DNA of 64,000 bases from Lithospermum erythrorhizon (lineage: Eukaryota; Streptophyta; Magnoliopsida; Boraginales; Boraginaceae): assembly GCA_019722365.1 (NCBI GenBank), contig JADFUC010001346.1, positions 1,116,001-1,180,000 on the forward strand. Reading direction: 5' to 3'. This document shows, piece by piece, positions 11,172-24,340 of the stretch (the stretch's first letter is position 1; each line of letters starts with the position of its first letter). The notes beneath the pieces were generated by a model, which was not told the DNA's origin, made no database searches, and saw nothing but the letters and a program-made list of their open reading frames with translations. The translations under genes were made by a program, and so were the position numbers.

Positions 11172-12507
11172 TTGTACTCATCAAATATGAATTATTTTCA
11201 TGCAGCGTAGAAAGTCATGTTGCCATTACATTAGAGGTAGCGTTCTTGATCTAGCACCTAGAAGCTAATGGAACTTGTTTACAATAACCTCTAGTTTTAT
11301 CATGTTTGAATCAGTTATTTGATTTCTTCTGCTTGTAGTTTTCTTTGATCATAACCATTTCCACAACCACTTCATATATTTTTCCTTTAAGAGCTATGTG
11401 GTTAACTCTTCAACCTCCTTATTCCCCAATATATATTAAGGTATAGTTGAAAGGGACGTATTTGATAATTTGTTCGCTATCAAACATGAATGAATTCGAG
11501 TATGTTAAGCAATCAATTTCCAAATGTTAGCTTAAAGATGTGTAAATTTATGTTTTGGCAAAATGCTTCCTTTCACTCTCCACTGCACTGACATATAGTT
11601 ATCACTCTAGGTAAGTGTTTTTTTAGGATTTGAGTGATTCTTTGCAACTGTCATACTCATTCCAGATCAGTTGATTTAAGAATGATCGGTTATCGTATAT
11701 GATGTCATGGCGAAGAAAGATTGAATTTCTTTTATAGAACGAGCGATAGGATCATATAACAATCTAGATAATGCCGGAGTGAATTTCCACCACACCGCCT
11801 TCAATCCCGACCCTGGGTCCCTGACTGTGCTATCACCACCAGGAACTACTCTGTTATATCCTCCAGGAGGATAGACGCGTGGCATGGGACAAATGCCTGA
11901 AGCTCCTATTCTGCAACTGCTTCTCTGTTATAAATACTCTGCTTCCTGTACTCTTGCTTGTGCATTTCACAGATGCCTTTGAGTTGATGTAGGCTCGGAA
12001 CGAGAATATGTAGTGCAGACTGCAGTGTTTGTTCAGTGTGAAGTGTATGGATACCATCATATTATGCATCTTCAGTTATAGGCTTATAGGTTGACCAATT
12101 CTTTGGATAAAGAAAATAATCAAGTTCTATTTTGATCCTCGATATTTTTCTCAAATGTTTAGTAGTCTCATTCTATAATTTTAATTCTTTAATCAAAATA
12201 TTAATATTAATCCGTATTTGGCATCACACAATAAATTTTTAATATTCGACACATATTTGAGTAATATTAATCTAGACTCAAAAATATTTTTTCTATAAAT
12301 AATCAGTCAAAGTTGTCTGTTAAATTGCTATAGCCTAGTGCCAGATCAAATTAAAAAAGGATCCGTAAAAGAAATACACAAACAAGAAAGTTATATTTGC
12401 ATTATTCTTTGGATTAAATAAAAACATGGAACTATTGTGAGACTCCAACCATTTGTATGATTTGATCCAAATAAGCATAGGAAGAAGGAAAAAAAGAAAG
12501 GTAGAAG
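11172..12507. other. Intergenic region between mTERF and ERD2 genes
   Basis: Contains the mTERF 3' flank and the ERD2 promoter and leader. Around 11676-12060 the base composition is less AT-rich than the flanks and the minus strand stays open in more than one frame, but I cannot match it to a family (see findings). Confidence 0.5.
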
Positions 12508-14179
12508 ATGAATATATTCAGATTAGCAGGGGACATGACTCATCTAGCCAGTGTGCTTGTTTTGCTCCTCAAGATCCATACCATCAAATCTTGTGCTGGT
12601 TGCTACCCATTTTTCTTCATCATTTTCCATATTTTTTCCAATTACCCTTTGTTATTCATGTAGTAATAATCAACCAATATTTTTGTGTTTTTTTGCATAA
12701 CCTTTTGATGGATTTTTCAATCATTTATGACGCCCGAAAACAGTGTGATGATATATGCTTAAACATTGCTTATTGTGTTACTAATAACATGATTGACATG
12801 CAAATGTTTTATTTTTTGTAACTATGACTTATACTGTGGCAAACTTGACAGTTGCATCATAATCTGTTAAGAACATTTATAGGTGGATGAAAATTGTTAG
12901 GAGTTCAGGATAGGAGAAACTAGAAAGAATTCTCTGGATCCAGAATGTACATGAATTGAAGGGTAAAAAATGAACATGTAAATGAAATTCTCATTAATGT
13001 CACTCTTACACTGTTAAGTACTCATCTGAATCAGTCACATGCCTAGGCACATAACTTCGAGCATTGAGATTAATCTAGCTGTTGATCGATATCTTTTACA
13101 TCATGTGCAGGCATTTCACTGAAAACTCAAGAGCTTTTTGCAATTGTCTTTTCTGCTCGCTACTTGGATTTGTTTACTGGTTATATTTCCTTCTATAATA
13201 CACTGATGAAGTTAGTATTCTTGGGGAGCTCTTTCTCGATTGTGTCATATATTAGGACTCACAAGGTTGTTCGAAGATCTTATGATAAAGACCAGGATAC
13301 TTTTCGGCATTTTTTCCTTTTGCTACCATGTATGCTTTTAGCTTTGGTGATAAATGGAAGGTTTTCATTCCTTGAGGTTCTTATCTTTATCCTTTTCATT
13401 TTCTTCCTCGCTACATGGTTATTTTCTTCTTGCACGGTGCACCTACTGAAAAACTGCTGTGTTTATTCAATTCACCAGGTAATGTGGACATTTTCGTTGT
13501 ACCTGGAAGCAGTTGCTATCCTTCCTCAGCTTGTGGTGTTGCAGAGGACAAGAAACATTGATAACTTGACTGGACAATATATCTTCCTACTCGGGTAATC
13601 ATCACCTTTATAAAATTTTACGATTACTATCCTTTCGTCTCCTCAAAGCTGTTTTTATTCCATATTTTATTTAGCTAACTGCATCTGAGAATCTACCATC
13701 ATGAACTATACAACAACATTGAGAAATTAACAGAGAACTTTTTACCTTTCCTTTCTTTCCAGGGCATACCGTGCATTATACATCCTCAACTGGATCTATC
13801 GATACTTCACTGAGCCACACTTTGTTCACTGGATACGTATGTATTTTCTCCCTCTGACATCTTCCTCTTCTATACTGAATTCTATTTATCTAGACTGCCT
13901 TGACTGCATAGTCCATTTCATAAATTCTGCATAAGCTTAATTTACATTTCAAGTCTGAAGTGTATTGATATTGGCTTTGCAGCATGGATAGCAGGTCTTG
14001 TTCAGACACTGCTTTATGCTGATTTCTTCTACTATTACCTGGAAAGGTATCCATACAGACTTTCCTCTGTTACTTACAGCGCTATTATCGTCTTGAAGTT
14101 TTTCCGTTTAAAAAAAAAAACCCCCATTGTGATTTTTTGCAGCTGGAAGAAGAACAGAAAGCTGGAATTACCTGCTTAA
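12508..14179 (+). CDS. ERD2: ER lumen protein-retaining receptor (K/HDEL receptor, ERD2-type)
   Basis: ERD2 is a seven-helix membrane receptor that cycles between Golgi and ER and retrieves soluble ER proteins carrying a C-terminal K/HDEL signal. Exons: 12508-12598, 13111-13376, 13479-13594, 13763-13836, 13983-14046 and 14143-14179; all GT-AG and in frame. They give 215 residues, exactly the family length. The protein opens with MNIFRLAGDMTHLASVLVLL, carries the HKVVRRSYDKDQDTFRH loop, the RNIDNLTGQY motif and the YRYFTEP segment, and ends in KLELPA. The first exon lies in a different frame from a longer overlapping open frame at 12453, which is spurious. Intron 2 (13377-13478) happens to stay open, so a naive translation merges exons 2 and 3 with a false insert. 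Confidence 0.95.
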
Positions 14180-14965
14180 ATATCACAAGTATTTTAACAG
14201 GAAATATATAACAATAAATGAACTTCAGTTGCATGCCTAGAAGCATAATATTAACGTTGTAGGACGCTACAGAATTGGGCAGTTAATAGATTCAATTATG
14301 GTCGAAGTAGAGTTTTTTTTATCTCTAAGTTAAACTGAAATCATAGTATCTAAAATCTTTCATTTACCGACCTCCGTGGAGTCATCAAGCAGTATTGCCC
14401 ATAGTTTTGTATCCTTCACTACTAGCTCGATTGCAAGGATTTTGTTACCATTTCTGCTGACTTTTATATGTCTTTATTTATATACCATCGTTTTTCCATT
14501 TCAAGAAGTGGTTGGTTTATTAATTGTTGATGTATAATATAAGACCCTCGAGGTAAGAAAGTACAAAATAATTTCATTGTACTAATTTTATTTGCGCAGT
14601 ATTACTAGGTCTGTTTTTTACAAATTCAGCTGGATTATGAAAATGGACAAATTTGGTATGATATCACCGATATCAATTCCTGATACAGATACATTTGGCA
14701 TAAAATCGAACTCTCAAGTTATCTCGAAACTAAGTATCAAAGATTTTCGCACTAATGCTTCATATCAGCAGAAATCAGCTAACTAGATTATAAAGAAGCA
14801 AGAAAGAATCGGAAGCAACTAAATGGCATCAGTTGAAGGATAAGAAAGGAACAATTCTATGGTAGATATGGTACACTGCAAAGCACACACTGTAAATGTA
14901 TAACTTATAAGCATAAATTTAATCAACTATCATTTACATTGGGCACTCAGTTTAACCTGCAAGTG
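14180..14965. other. Convergent intergenic region between ERD2 and ceramidase genes
   Basis: Contains the 3' flanks of two convergent genes. It is AT-rich and no coding signal is recognised. Confidence 0.6.
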
Positions 14966-16081
14966 TTACTGGGCCTTTGTCTTTTGAATCTTGACATAGG
15001 GTAGCAATCCAAGAAAGTACACAACCTTGGGATCCCATCCCCGCTGCTGAGCACGGCAATACATCAGGAATGCGTTTGCAAAGTATGAATTAAAACTCAT
15101 AAATATATGCCATAACGAATGACCCTGCGGGTTGAAGTACCAGCGGGAGAAATCCTTGCAGAACAAACGGTCGCCAAGCCAGCAAAGGCTCCCAACCAAG
15201 ATCGTGATCAAGTATAGCCTACCTAAACGCTTTGCCGATCTATCTTCTGTGTATAAGTAGTACTTGTACATCCGAGGAATGCAGAGAAGACAGAGTAGGG
15301 CATAATGAATCTTAAAAATAAACCCTAAAAGGAGCTGAGAATGTATAATGGCAAATACTACACCGTAGATGAACAAAAATGTAGGCATTGTACTCCGATA
15401 TTGCCAATCCGGAGAGTACAGTATGTAGATATAAAGGAGCATTTCCCAGACCATGGGTGTTTCGTCACCTTGCTGTTCCCTGACAACAACATAGGATGCA
15501 TCAATTTCAATGTTGAAAAAATATATCACATGATAGGTATCTCAGATATACTAAAATCAACAGAAATCTTATGAAACAAGAGTGACCACATGAGGATAAG
15601 ATGCAGAAAGCAGACAGACACTACTGGAAGCATAAATCTCTATGCCAAAGGCTTCACTGCAGCAGGGAGCTGAATAAGGTATACCATATTTTCAAGAAAT
15701 AGAGAAGACGATTATCCAAACACCCTCTTGAGATAGTAGTGAAGACTTATATATGTTTGAGAAAGAGATATACATTGTGAGTAACAATGTAGAAAAGAGG
15801 TATTAAAATAAGCAGTATAATACTCACATTCGCCGTAATGTGGCATGATATATCATGCTCCCAATTGCAAGCACCATATTTGATACATGAAGAACGCTAA
15901 ACCTTTTCTCAAAACGCTGTCTCAAAGCATTGACTAGACCAATGAAAGCTAAAATGATGCCAGGGACATTAGAGAACGTGTTGAAAAATTCTGCAATGTA
16001 CGAAGAGTAGACATAATTTTGCTCACACCACTCGTTTGTCGAAGTGACAGGACCCCAGAAGCTTGATAATCCTTCTGCCAT
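14966..16081 (-). CDS. ACER: Alkaline ceramidase (ACER-type)
   Basis: A multi-pass ER/Golgi membrane amidase that hydrolyses (phyto)ceramide to sphingoid base and fatty acid. Coding exons on the minus strand: 16081-15828 and 15479-14966, GT-AG, joining within a Met codon to give 255 residues, the usual length. The protein begins MAEGLSSFWGPVTS and holds the family landmarks NTFSNVPG, IYHATL (His near residue 79), SPDWQYRSTMPTFLF, CIPRMYKYY and GHSLWH (His near 205 and 209). In this superfamily these histidines coordinate the active-site zinc. A 5'UTR intron appears to lie upstream (acceptor near 16111, donor near 17072). The Arabidopsis orthologue functions in ceramide homeostasis (known of the family). 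Confidence 0.93.
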
Positions 16082-17102
16082 TCACTGTATATCGATTATA
16101 ACCAAAGACCTGCAAAATAAAGAAGCAGTGCATCTCATATTCACCCTGTTCAGCTTAATACCCACCAATTTGGGCCGGGGTGGAGGTGGTAAACCGAACC
16201 TAAACTTCAAGAGATCACTAGACAGAAAGAACAAGATGAAGCAAACATAGTTGATTCGTCCAGTAAATTTAACATTTTACAATTTATCAACTGCAGGGTC
16301 CGATAAAAGCTGCATTCAAAATTGATGAAAACCGGATGAATCTAGGTGAATCATTTAGCCTCAAATAAGCTAGGTGAATACAAAAAATAGAAACCCGAAC
16401 AAGGTGAACGTAAAAAACCCTACATTCACGTAAGTTCACCCCAATCCAAACGGACCATAGGAATGCGTGGAAATAAGTAACTTTCATGTCTTTACAAACT
16501 CCCAGTCTAGATGCCTAAACTCTTAAAAAACAATTTCAGACAAAAACACCAACAAATATCACATCAGTTGTAGCATTCGTTCAAGCGGGCGGACTCTATC
16601 GAAACCATTTAGTCAACCTCCAGAGTGCCTTCCCAATTGCAAACACTACACTCATAAATCTTCAGCACATACTCGATTATCACTCCATAACTCAACCTAG
16701 TAATCGAAATAAATCGAACCAAACCAAACAAAGCCTTATCCCAGTAAATGGGGTGGACTATATGAATACAACATCTACAATATTCACCAAAAACGCAAAG
16801 TCTAAAATAACACAACATATAATTACTTAATTACTAGCAACTAAAATCAGTTAAACAAATAAATTAAGTACTCCGTAATTGTTAAACAAAATTCATTCAA
16901 GTTTCACTTATGCGTTACTCTAACATATTACTATTACCAAAAAATAAATGATTTAAGTATACGAAATTAGATAATTAATTATTATTTAGCTACTAGAGGA
17001 TATTAAACATAATTCATCAACATATATAAGCAAATATTAAGCTTAATTACAAAAATTAACTGCAAATGAATTACCTTTCGTAATCAGATCTATTGTGAAC
17101 AC

Positions 17103-17180
<78 letters not shown>
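16082..17180 (-). other. Ceramidase 5'UTR with an inferred leader intron and GA/CT tract
   Basis: On the minus strand, a strong donor (GAAAG then GTAATTC, near 17072) and acceptor (TTTTGCAG then GTCTTTGG, near 16111) bracket about 960 bp of AT-rich, stop-filled sequence just before the ceramidase ATG. The proposed first non-coding exon runs through a long (GA)n tract (CT on the plus strand, about 17108-17178). This is inferred from splice consensus only. Confidence 0.5.
17108..17178. repeat. (CT)n/(GA)n microsatellite
   Basis: About 70 bp of CT repeats with two interruptions (TTCTCTCTTCTC). It lies in the proposed ceramidase leader; GA-rich leaders are common in plants. Confidence 0.95.

Positions 17181-17181
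<1 letters not shown>

Positions 17182-17189
<8 letters not shown>
17182..17189 (-). promoter_or_regulatory. Candidate TATA box of the ceramidase gene
   Basis: The minus strand reads CTATATATAC immediately upstream of the GA tract, placing transcription start some 25-35 bases downstream, inside or near the GA repeat. Motif and position fit; no transcript evidence is available. Confidence 0.45.
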
Positions 17190-17544
17190 GAAATTGAAAA
17201 TAATTATACGTGGGGAATGAATGTGAGTGTGTGTTTGAAGAGAATAAAATAATGTTTTTGATTTTTAATTTAATGAGATAATAGATGGGTTTTGGGAAAT
17301 ATTAAGGAATAAATGATTCTAATTTTTGTTTAATAAGCAAATATATGACGTAGATTGTGATATGGAAAATGATGTGTATATTAAAAAGACTCTTAATGGC
17401 TTCGATCGTAAATGTTTAACGTTCGTAGATTCGATTCTGCTTGTGTTTAGTATTTCGTTGATAACTCATATTTAAAGTGTCGCTGACAGTCGTTCCGGCA
17501 AAATTGATATTGGGTTTGAAACTTTTTGTAATTTGATAAGGAGT

Positions 17545-17745
17545 AAAAGCTATCCAAACAACTCATTTTTTAGATGAATTTTCAATTTTAATAAAATTTC
17601 GAGGCAAATATTTATCACATCCAAATATTTTATTAAAATTAATATCATCCAAATTTTTATTAAAATTAATCTCATCCAAATATTTGGCCCAAAATTTTAA
17701 TAAATTTTTAAAATTATCTAAAAAATGACTGTTGGACAATTTTAC
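17545..17745. mobile_element. Small fold-back MITE
   Basis: The left end (CTCATTTTTTAGATGAATTT) and the reverse complement of the right end (GTCATTTTTTAGATAATTTT) form inverted repeats, both preceded by a TCCAA-type sequence. The interior holds three imperfect copies of a ~25-bp unit containing TTATTAAAATTAAT and TCATCCAAAT. It has no coding capacity. The exact boundaries and target duplication are uncertain. Confidence 0.5.
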
Positions 17746-19079
17746 CCTTATCAAAAAGTCAAATTTAATATCTATTTTGGCAAGGAAGGCATGCCAAAGT
17801 GGGGCATTTTTCGCCGTGTCCAGATGGGTCGTGTTGCTTTATATTAATATCCGGAAATGACGTTCCACGAAGCGTCTCTGTCGTCGTGCCATTAACCCTA
17901 TTAAAAATAAATTGTTGTCATTCACTAAATTCATTATAGCCCTTATTTGTCATGGACATTTGCACCATGTTAGATTATGTCACTGTAGCGTTTGCGATAT
18001 CAATGTCATCCATAATAAGGTTCTAATTTTAATAAAGTTGGTATTGTTTATTATCCGGGCTATATACCTTTGATACTTTTGTAATGGAAATTCGAAGTAG
18101 ATTACTTGTAGAATGCGCACTAGCTAGATCTATGGGTGATGTAATAGCTTGCAAACCATGTCGGCAATTAAACCGCACTTGCTTAACCACCGCCCCTCGG
18201 TCGTAGAGGTTAGGTTCGCCAAACAACGTGAAAATCGAGTCACCATACAACTGGACCAAGAATGAAGGAAAAATACAAGCGTGATTATGCCCAGATGGTG
18301 ATCCTTTTAATCGGTATCCACTTGCAACAACCCAAAATATACAATACACATATTCATAATGTATGAAAGATTATAAACGTGTGGCGTAGTCACTACCGCC
18401 TCTAATTGACCAAATATCAACAACTTTACTACTTGAATCACCTATTCGATGCTCAGCCTTTTACTTCTTGAAACTTGAAAGCAGCTTTAAAGGTATAATT
18501 TAAGAGGAAAACAATGAAAAGAAAAAAAAAATAATAGGAAAGGGGAGGAGTTCCGCGGCCAAGGAAGAAAATAGCATTTTTTGTGTCTTTGATATAAGTA
18601 CCTTAGGATGAGGTATCTTAGCCTTGAAGAAAATAAAGCAAGCACGAGATGCCACTCAAACAAGTATGAGGTGGCTAATAAGAAGCAAGCACGAGGTGTC
18701 ATTTCGTTTCTTAGCTAGGAGGTAAAAGATGAGTAATCTTAGATATATACCAGCTTTATGCAGATTCGAGTTTGTTTTAAGTAAAGTAATACTCAATTAT
18801 TACTTGAATCATAAAAATTCGGGTTATTTCAGTACTAGACAAACCCCACGTGACATGCTCAACCAAAAAAGTGTTGGTATTATTTATTATCCGAATCATA
18901 TACTTTTGTTACTTTTGTAATGAAAAATCACAGATGTTGACCGTAGAGTGCACAGGATAGACCTATGGCTCATATAACGATGACAAGCTCACCAAACCAC
19001 TTAGTTATAATTAGACTATGAGATCCCCTAATTAAATTGAAACTTAGATTATACACTATAGTTTTGTAAAGTGAAATTA
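17746..19079. other. Intergenic region with a diverged repeat pair
   Basis: Upstream flank of the BOBBER/NudC gene. Segments at about 18035-18130 and 18871-18970 are related (both contain TTATTATCCG, ATACTTTTGT and TTTTGTAATG, and end in a GACCTATGG-like string). Two further related 25-bp units, each with AAGCAAGCACGAG, lie near 18635 and 18685. No gene is recognised. Confidence 0.5.
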
Positions 19080-19092
19080 TTCTAGAACGTTC
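19080..19092 (+). promoter_or_regulatory. Perfect heat-shock element upstream of BOBBER/NudC gene
   Basis: TTCTAGAACGTTC matches the three-unit heat-shock factor site nTTCnnGAAnnTTCn exactly. It lies about 85 bp upstream of the TATA box and 178 bp upstream of the ATG, a usual position for such elements. Heat induction is known for Arabidopsis BOBBER1, which supports function; binding itself is inferred. Confidence 0.65.
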
Positions 19093-19176
19093 CCTAGCAA
19101 AATAAAGGAGATGCATGTGGGTCGGTTTTATTAGGAAACATCCTAATTCTACTAGGATTACTACAAGAAACCCATC

Positions 19177-19184
19177 TATATAAA
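19177..19184 (+). promoter_or_regulatory. TATA box of the BOBBER/NudC gene
   Basis: TATATAAA lies 93 bp upstream of the ATG at 19270, leaving a leader of roughly 60 bases. It is a canonical motif at a sensible distance. Confidence 0.7.
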
Positions 19185-19269
19185 CCCTTATACCCCCTCT
19201 TTTTATTCTCATTCACAATTTTATTCCCATATAATACTCTTCTTCTTATATTATTACGTCCTTGTTACA

Positions 19270-19928
19270 ATGGCCATTATCTCCGACTTCAACGACAATG
19301 CCCCTCAAACCCCCCCCCCCCCCCCCCCACCAATGAAAACAACCCCTCACCACAACCACCAAAGCCAGAGGAAAACAAACCCGAACGTTTAGTGCCCAAC
19401 AAGAACAATGGCCTAGACATGGAAAACTACACATGGGGACAATCTCTAGAAGAAGTCACCATAAACGTCCCAGTCCCCAAAGGAACAAAGGGGGCATTCA
19501 TCCAATGCGAAATCAAGAAAACTCACATCAAAGTTGGACTTAAAGGGAAAGAAACTCCAATTCTTGAAGGGGTGCTTTTCAAGCCAGTGAAAACGGAGGA
19601 CTCATTCTGGAGCTTGGAAGATGGCTCGAACGTATCGATTTTATTGACCAAAGTTGATCGTCAGGATTGGTGGAAGAGTTTGCTTGAAGGTGGTCCGGTT
19701 ATTGATACTCAGAAAGTTGAACCGGAGCCTTCAAAGCTCTCGGACCTTGACCTCGAGACGAGGTCAACGGTGGAGAAGATGATGTTTGATCAGAGGCAAA
19801 AGGAGTTGGGATTGCCTACTAGTAAGGAGATTGAGAATCAGTCAATGATGAAGAAGATGATGGAGCAACATCCTGAGATGGCTAAGCAGTTTGCTAATGC
19901 TAAGATGATGGGGAATAAGATGGGTTGA
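19270..19928 (+). CDS. BOB1: BOBBER/NudC-type co-chaperone, frame broken at a C19 run
   Basis: NudC-like proteins carry a CS (p23/alpha-crystallin-like) domain and act as chaperones; plant BOBBER1 is needed for patterning and thermotolerance (family knowledge). The ATG at 19270 begins MAIISDFND, like known BOBBER starts. The downstream frame (from about 19332 to the TGA ending at 19928) holds the CS domain, opening with GLDMENYTWGQSLEEVTI and including WWKSLLEGGP, then the NudC tail VEKMMFDQRQKELGLPTS. The two parts lie in different frames: the C run at 19310-19328 has 19 bases, where 17 or 20 would be in frame. As written, the start frame ends at a TAG at 19390-19392. The expected product would be about 219 residues. 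A homopolymer-length error in the assembly is the simplest explanation; a real frameshift allele is possible. There are no introns. Confidence 0.85.
19310..19328. repeat. C19 homopolymer inside the BOBBER/NudC N terminus
   Basis: An uninterrupted run of 19 C, encoding polyproline in the expected frame. Such runs are unstable in replication and error-prone in sequencing. Confidence 0.9.
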
Positions 19929-20857
19929 CTTGTTATGGAATAGTCAATATTCATATTATTATTACTTGGTTATAAATAATATAATAAGTTATTGCAGTAG
20001 TTATAAGTTTTTAGTATTGATGGTTTGTACTTTTGGTTGAATGTTATGGTTTGGTCAATGTTAATGTGAAGTCTTTCTTGATTAGCAACATACGGAGTAT
20101 TGATTTTAATGTTTATTTTTATCAATTTGTTGTACGGATAACTATCAAAATCTTTGATGATTATCAAAGCGTGCAATTTTGCAACTTCATGACTCGTTAT
20201 TTGATTCGGTATGTTAAATAATGAGTTAAATGGTCACAGTTTGAAACATAAGTTAAATTGATTAATTTACGAAATCAAGAGCAAATTTAATCGTCAAACT
20301 CAATCCAACATCTAAATTGATCTTTAGTCAAAATATCCACAACATCTGACGAGTCTTCAGTGGGGTAATCTGATGAAAAAGGGAGTGGAGAAGTGTATAT
20401 TTTACTTTGATTGTCAAGTGTCTCTTTATAATGATTGCTAAAAAGTAAGGCAACTTAGGGAAGCCGAACACGTTAAGTATAGAATTTGTTACAAAAGGAA
20501 TCTTAATGATGTTCCATGTACTAGTCTCCCTTTGACTTGAAGGACAAGTATGCAGATGTGGAGAAGCTATTTGAGATCAGTATATCTTTGAACTTAACTT
20601 CATTAGTTGACCCTTTATTTTGTGGGGTAGGCTCAACAGTATGAGAACACTGGATGCAAACTAAATCAGTATGTATAGGGAAAAGACATCCTGAATTCTC
20701 TTATTTCATTACAAAAATGAAGTATTAGTAATAAGTATAAAGCATACTCCATCTTGTTGGTCATTATTTGCTAAACAACTCGCCTTTATTCGTTAAACAA
20801 AGGGAATCCACATATATCTTCCAGGGAAGAGAAAAACTTATGTAAACACTGGATTAC
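19929..20857. other. Convergent intergenic region between BOBBER/NudC and NDUFS8
   Basis: Holds the 3' flanks of two convergent genes. It is AT-rich with no recognised exon. It contains one TACGGAGTA word (20091-20099). Confidence 0.6.
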
Positions 20858-23433
<2,576 letters not shown>

Positions 23434-24340
23434 TTCGAATGTACAACCACCCAAGAGGACACACAGAGATCAAAGGAGTCATAGTGCATGTTCGATTCAG
23501 TTCGAGAAGTTGCTTACCGTTCGAATCAAATTCGTAGATTATGTCTAAGTTTCGATTTGACTCCAATTACAAATATTTATAATTCTTTTTAATTTTCTTC
23601 ATCTTTTATTATGAAAATCGAAAGCTTGAATTTTTGGATTCTTTTGACTAGAACCAAACTTTCAAATCGATATATTCAAACCGAATGAAATATTGATAAA
23701 ATTTGATATTGTTCGATTTGTTTATAGTCCTAACCTGTAGTTTGCTATTTATCGCCATTTTCCAATTTTATTACTCCGCATTATTTTCATTTTTAATTCG
23801 TATGCATAATTAATTTAGGATATCCTAATAAAAGTCTAGAATGAGCCATTGGAATATTCATTAGGATAATCTTATGCAAACATATATTTTTTTTTAAGTT
23901 ATAAAACGCTTTAAGTTTTAGACTTCCATGAATGTCCATGTTTATCGAAAACTACCATGAATGTCCATGTTTATATTAGAGCTACATGACCTGTCAATTT
24001 GATTAAATTTTAATTTCTTCACCAAGTATCATGCAATATCTATATACCTATAAGTGGAAATATATTAATGGTGTTTTTTTCATTTTTTATCAAGACCATT
24101 TTGCCCCTTGTAATTTACATGTTATTATTTATGAATTATTTTTAATTGGTTATTACTAATAATTTATTTGTATTGATTTGCTTATTAATTGACTCTTAAT
24201 GCATCCTTGTATTAATACTCTCCACTAATTCTTACAATTACATGATATTAATGCACAAATAGTTTTCAAATTATATTAATTAAAATCATTACTATAATAT
24301 ATAATTTCTATTCTCTACATTGTAATATAGAATCACAATA
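23434..24340. other. AT-rich intergenic region upstream of NDUFS8
   Basis: Promoter side of NDUFS8. A ~22-bp direct tandem (ACTTCCATGAATGTCCATG-type) occurs at about 23931-23976. No gene is recognised. The leader probably holds the NDUFS8 promoter, but no TATA box is convincing. Confidence 0.5.

Noticed and set aside
12453..12821. Open frame of 122 residues overlapping the ERD2 first exon
   Set aside because: The conserved ERD2 exon is in another frame and ends at a good donor at 12598; the longer frame runs into the intron.
18029..18349. 106-residue reverse open frame upstream of BOBBER/NudC
   Set aside because: It overlaps one copy of a diverged repeat pair, and its sequence has no family resemblance.
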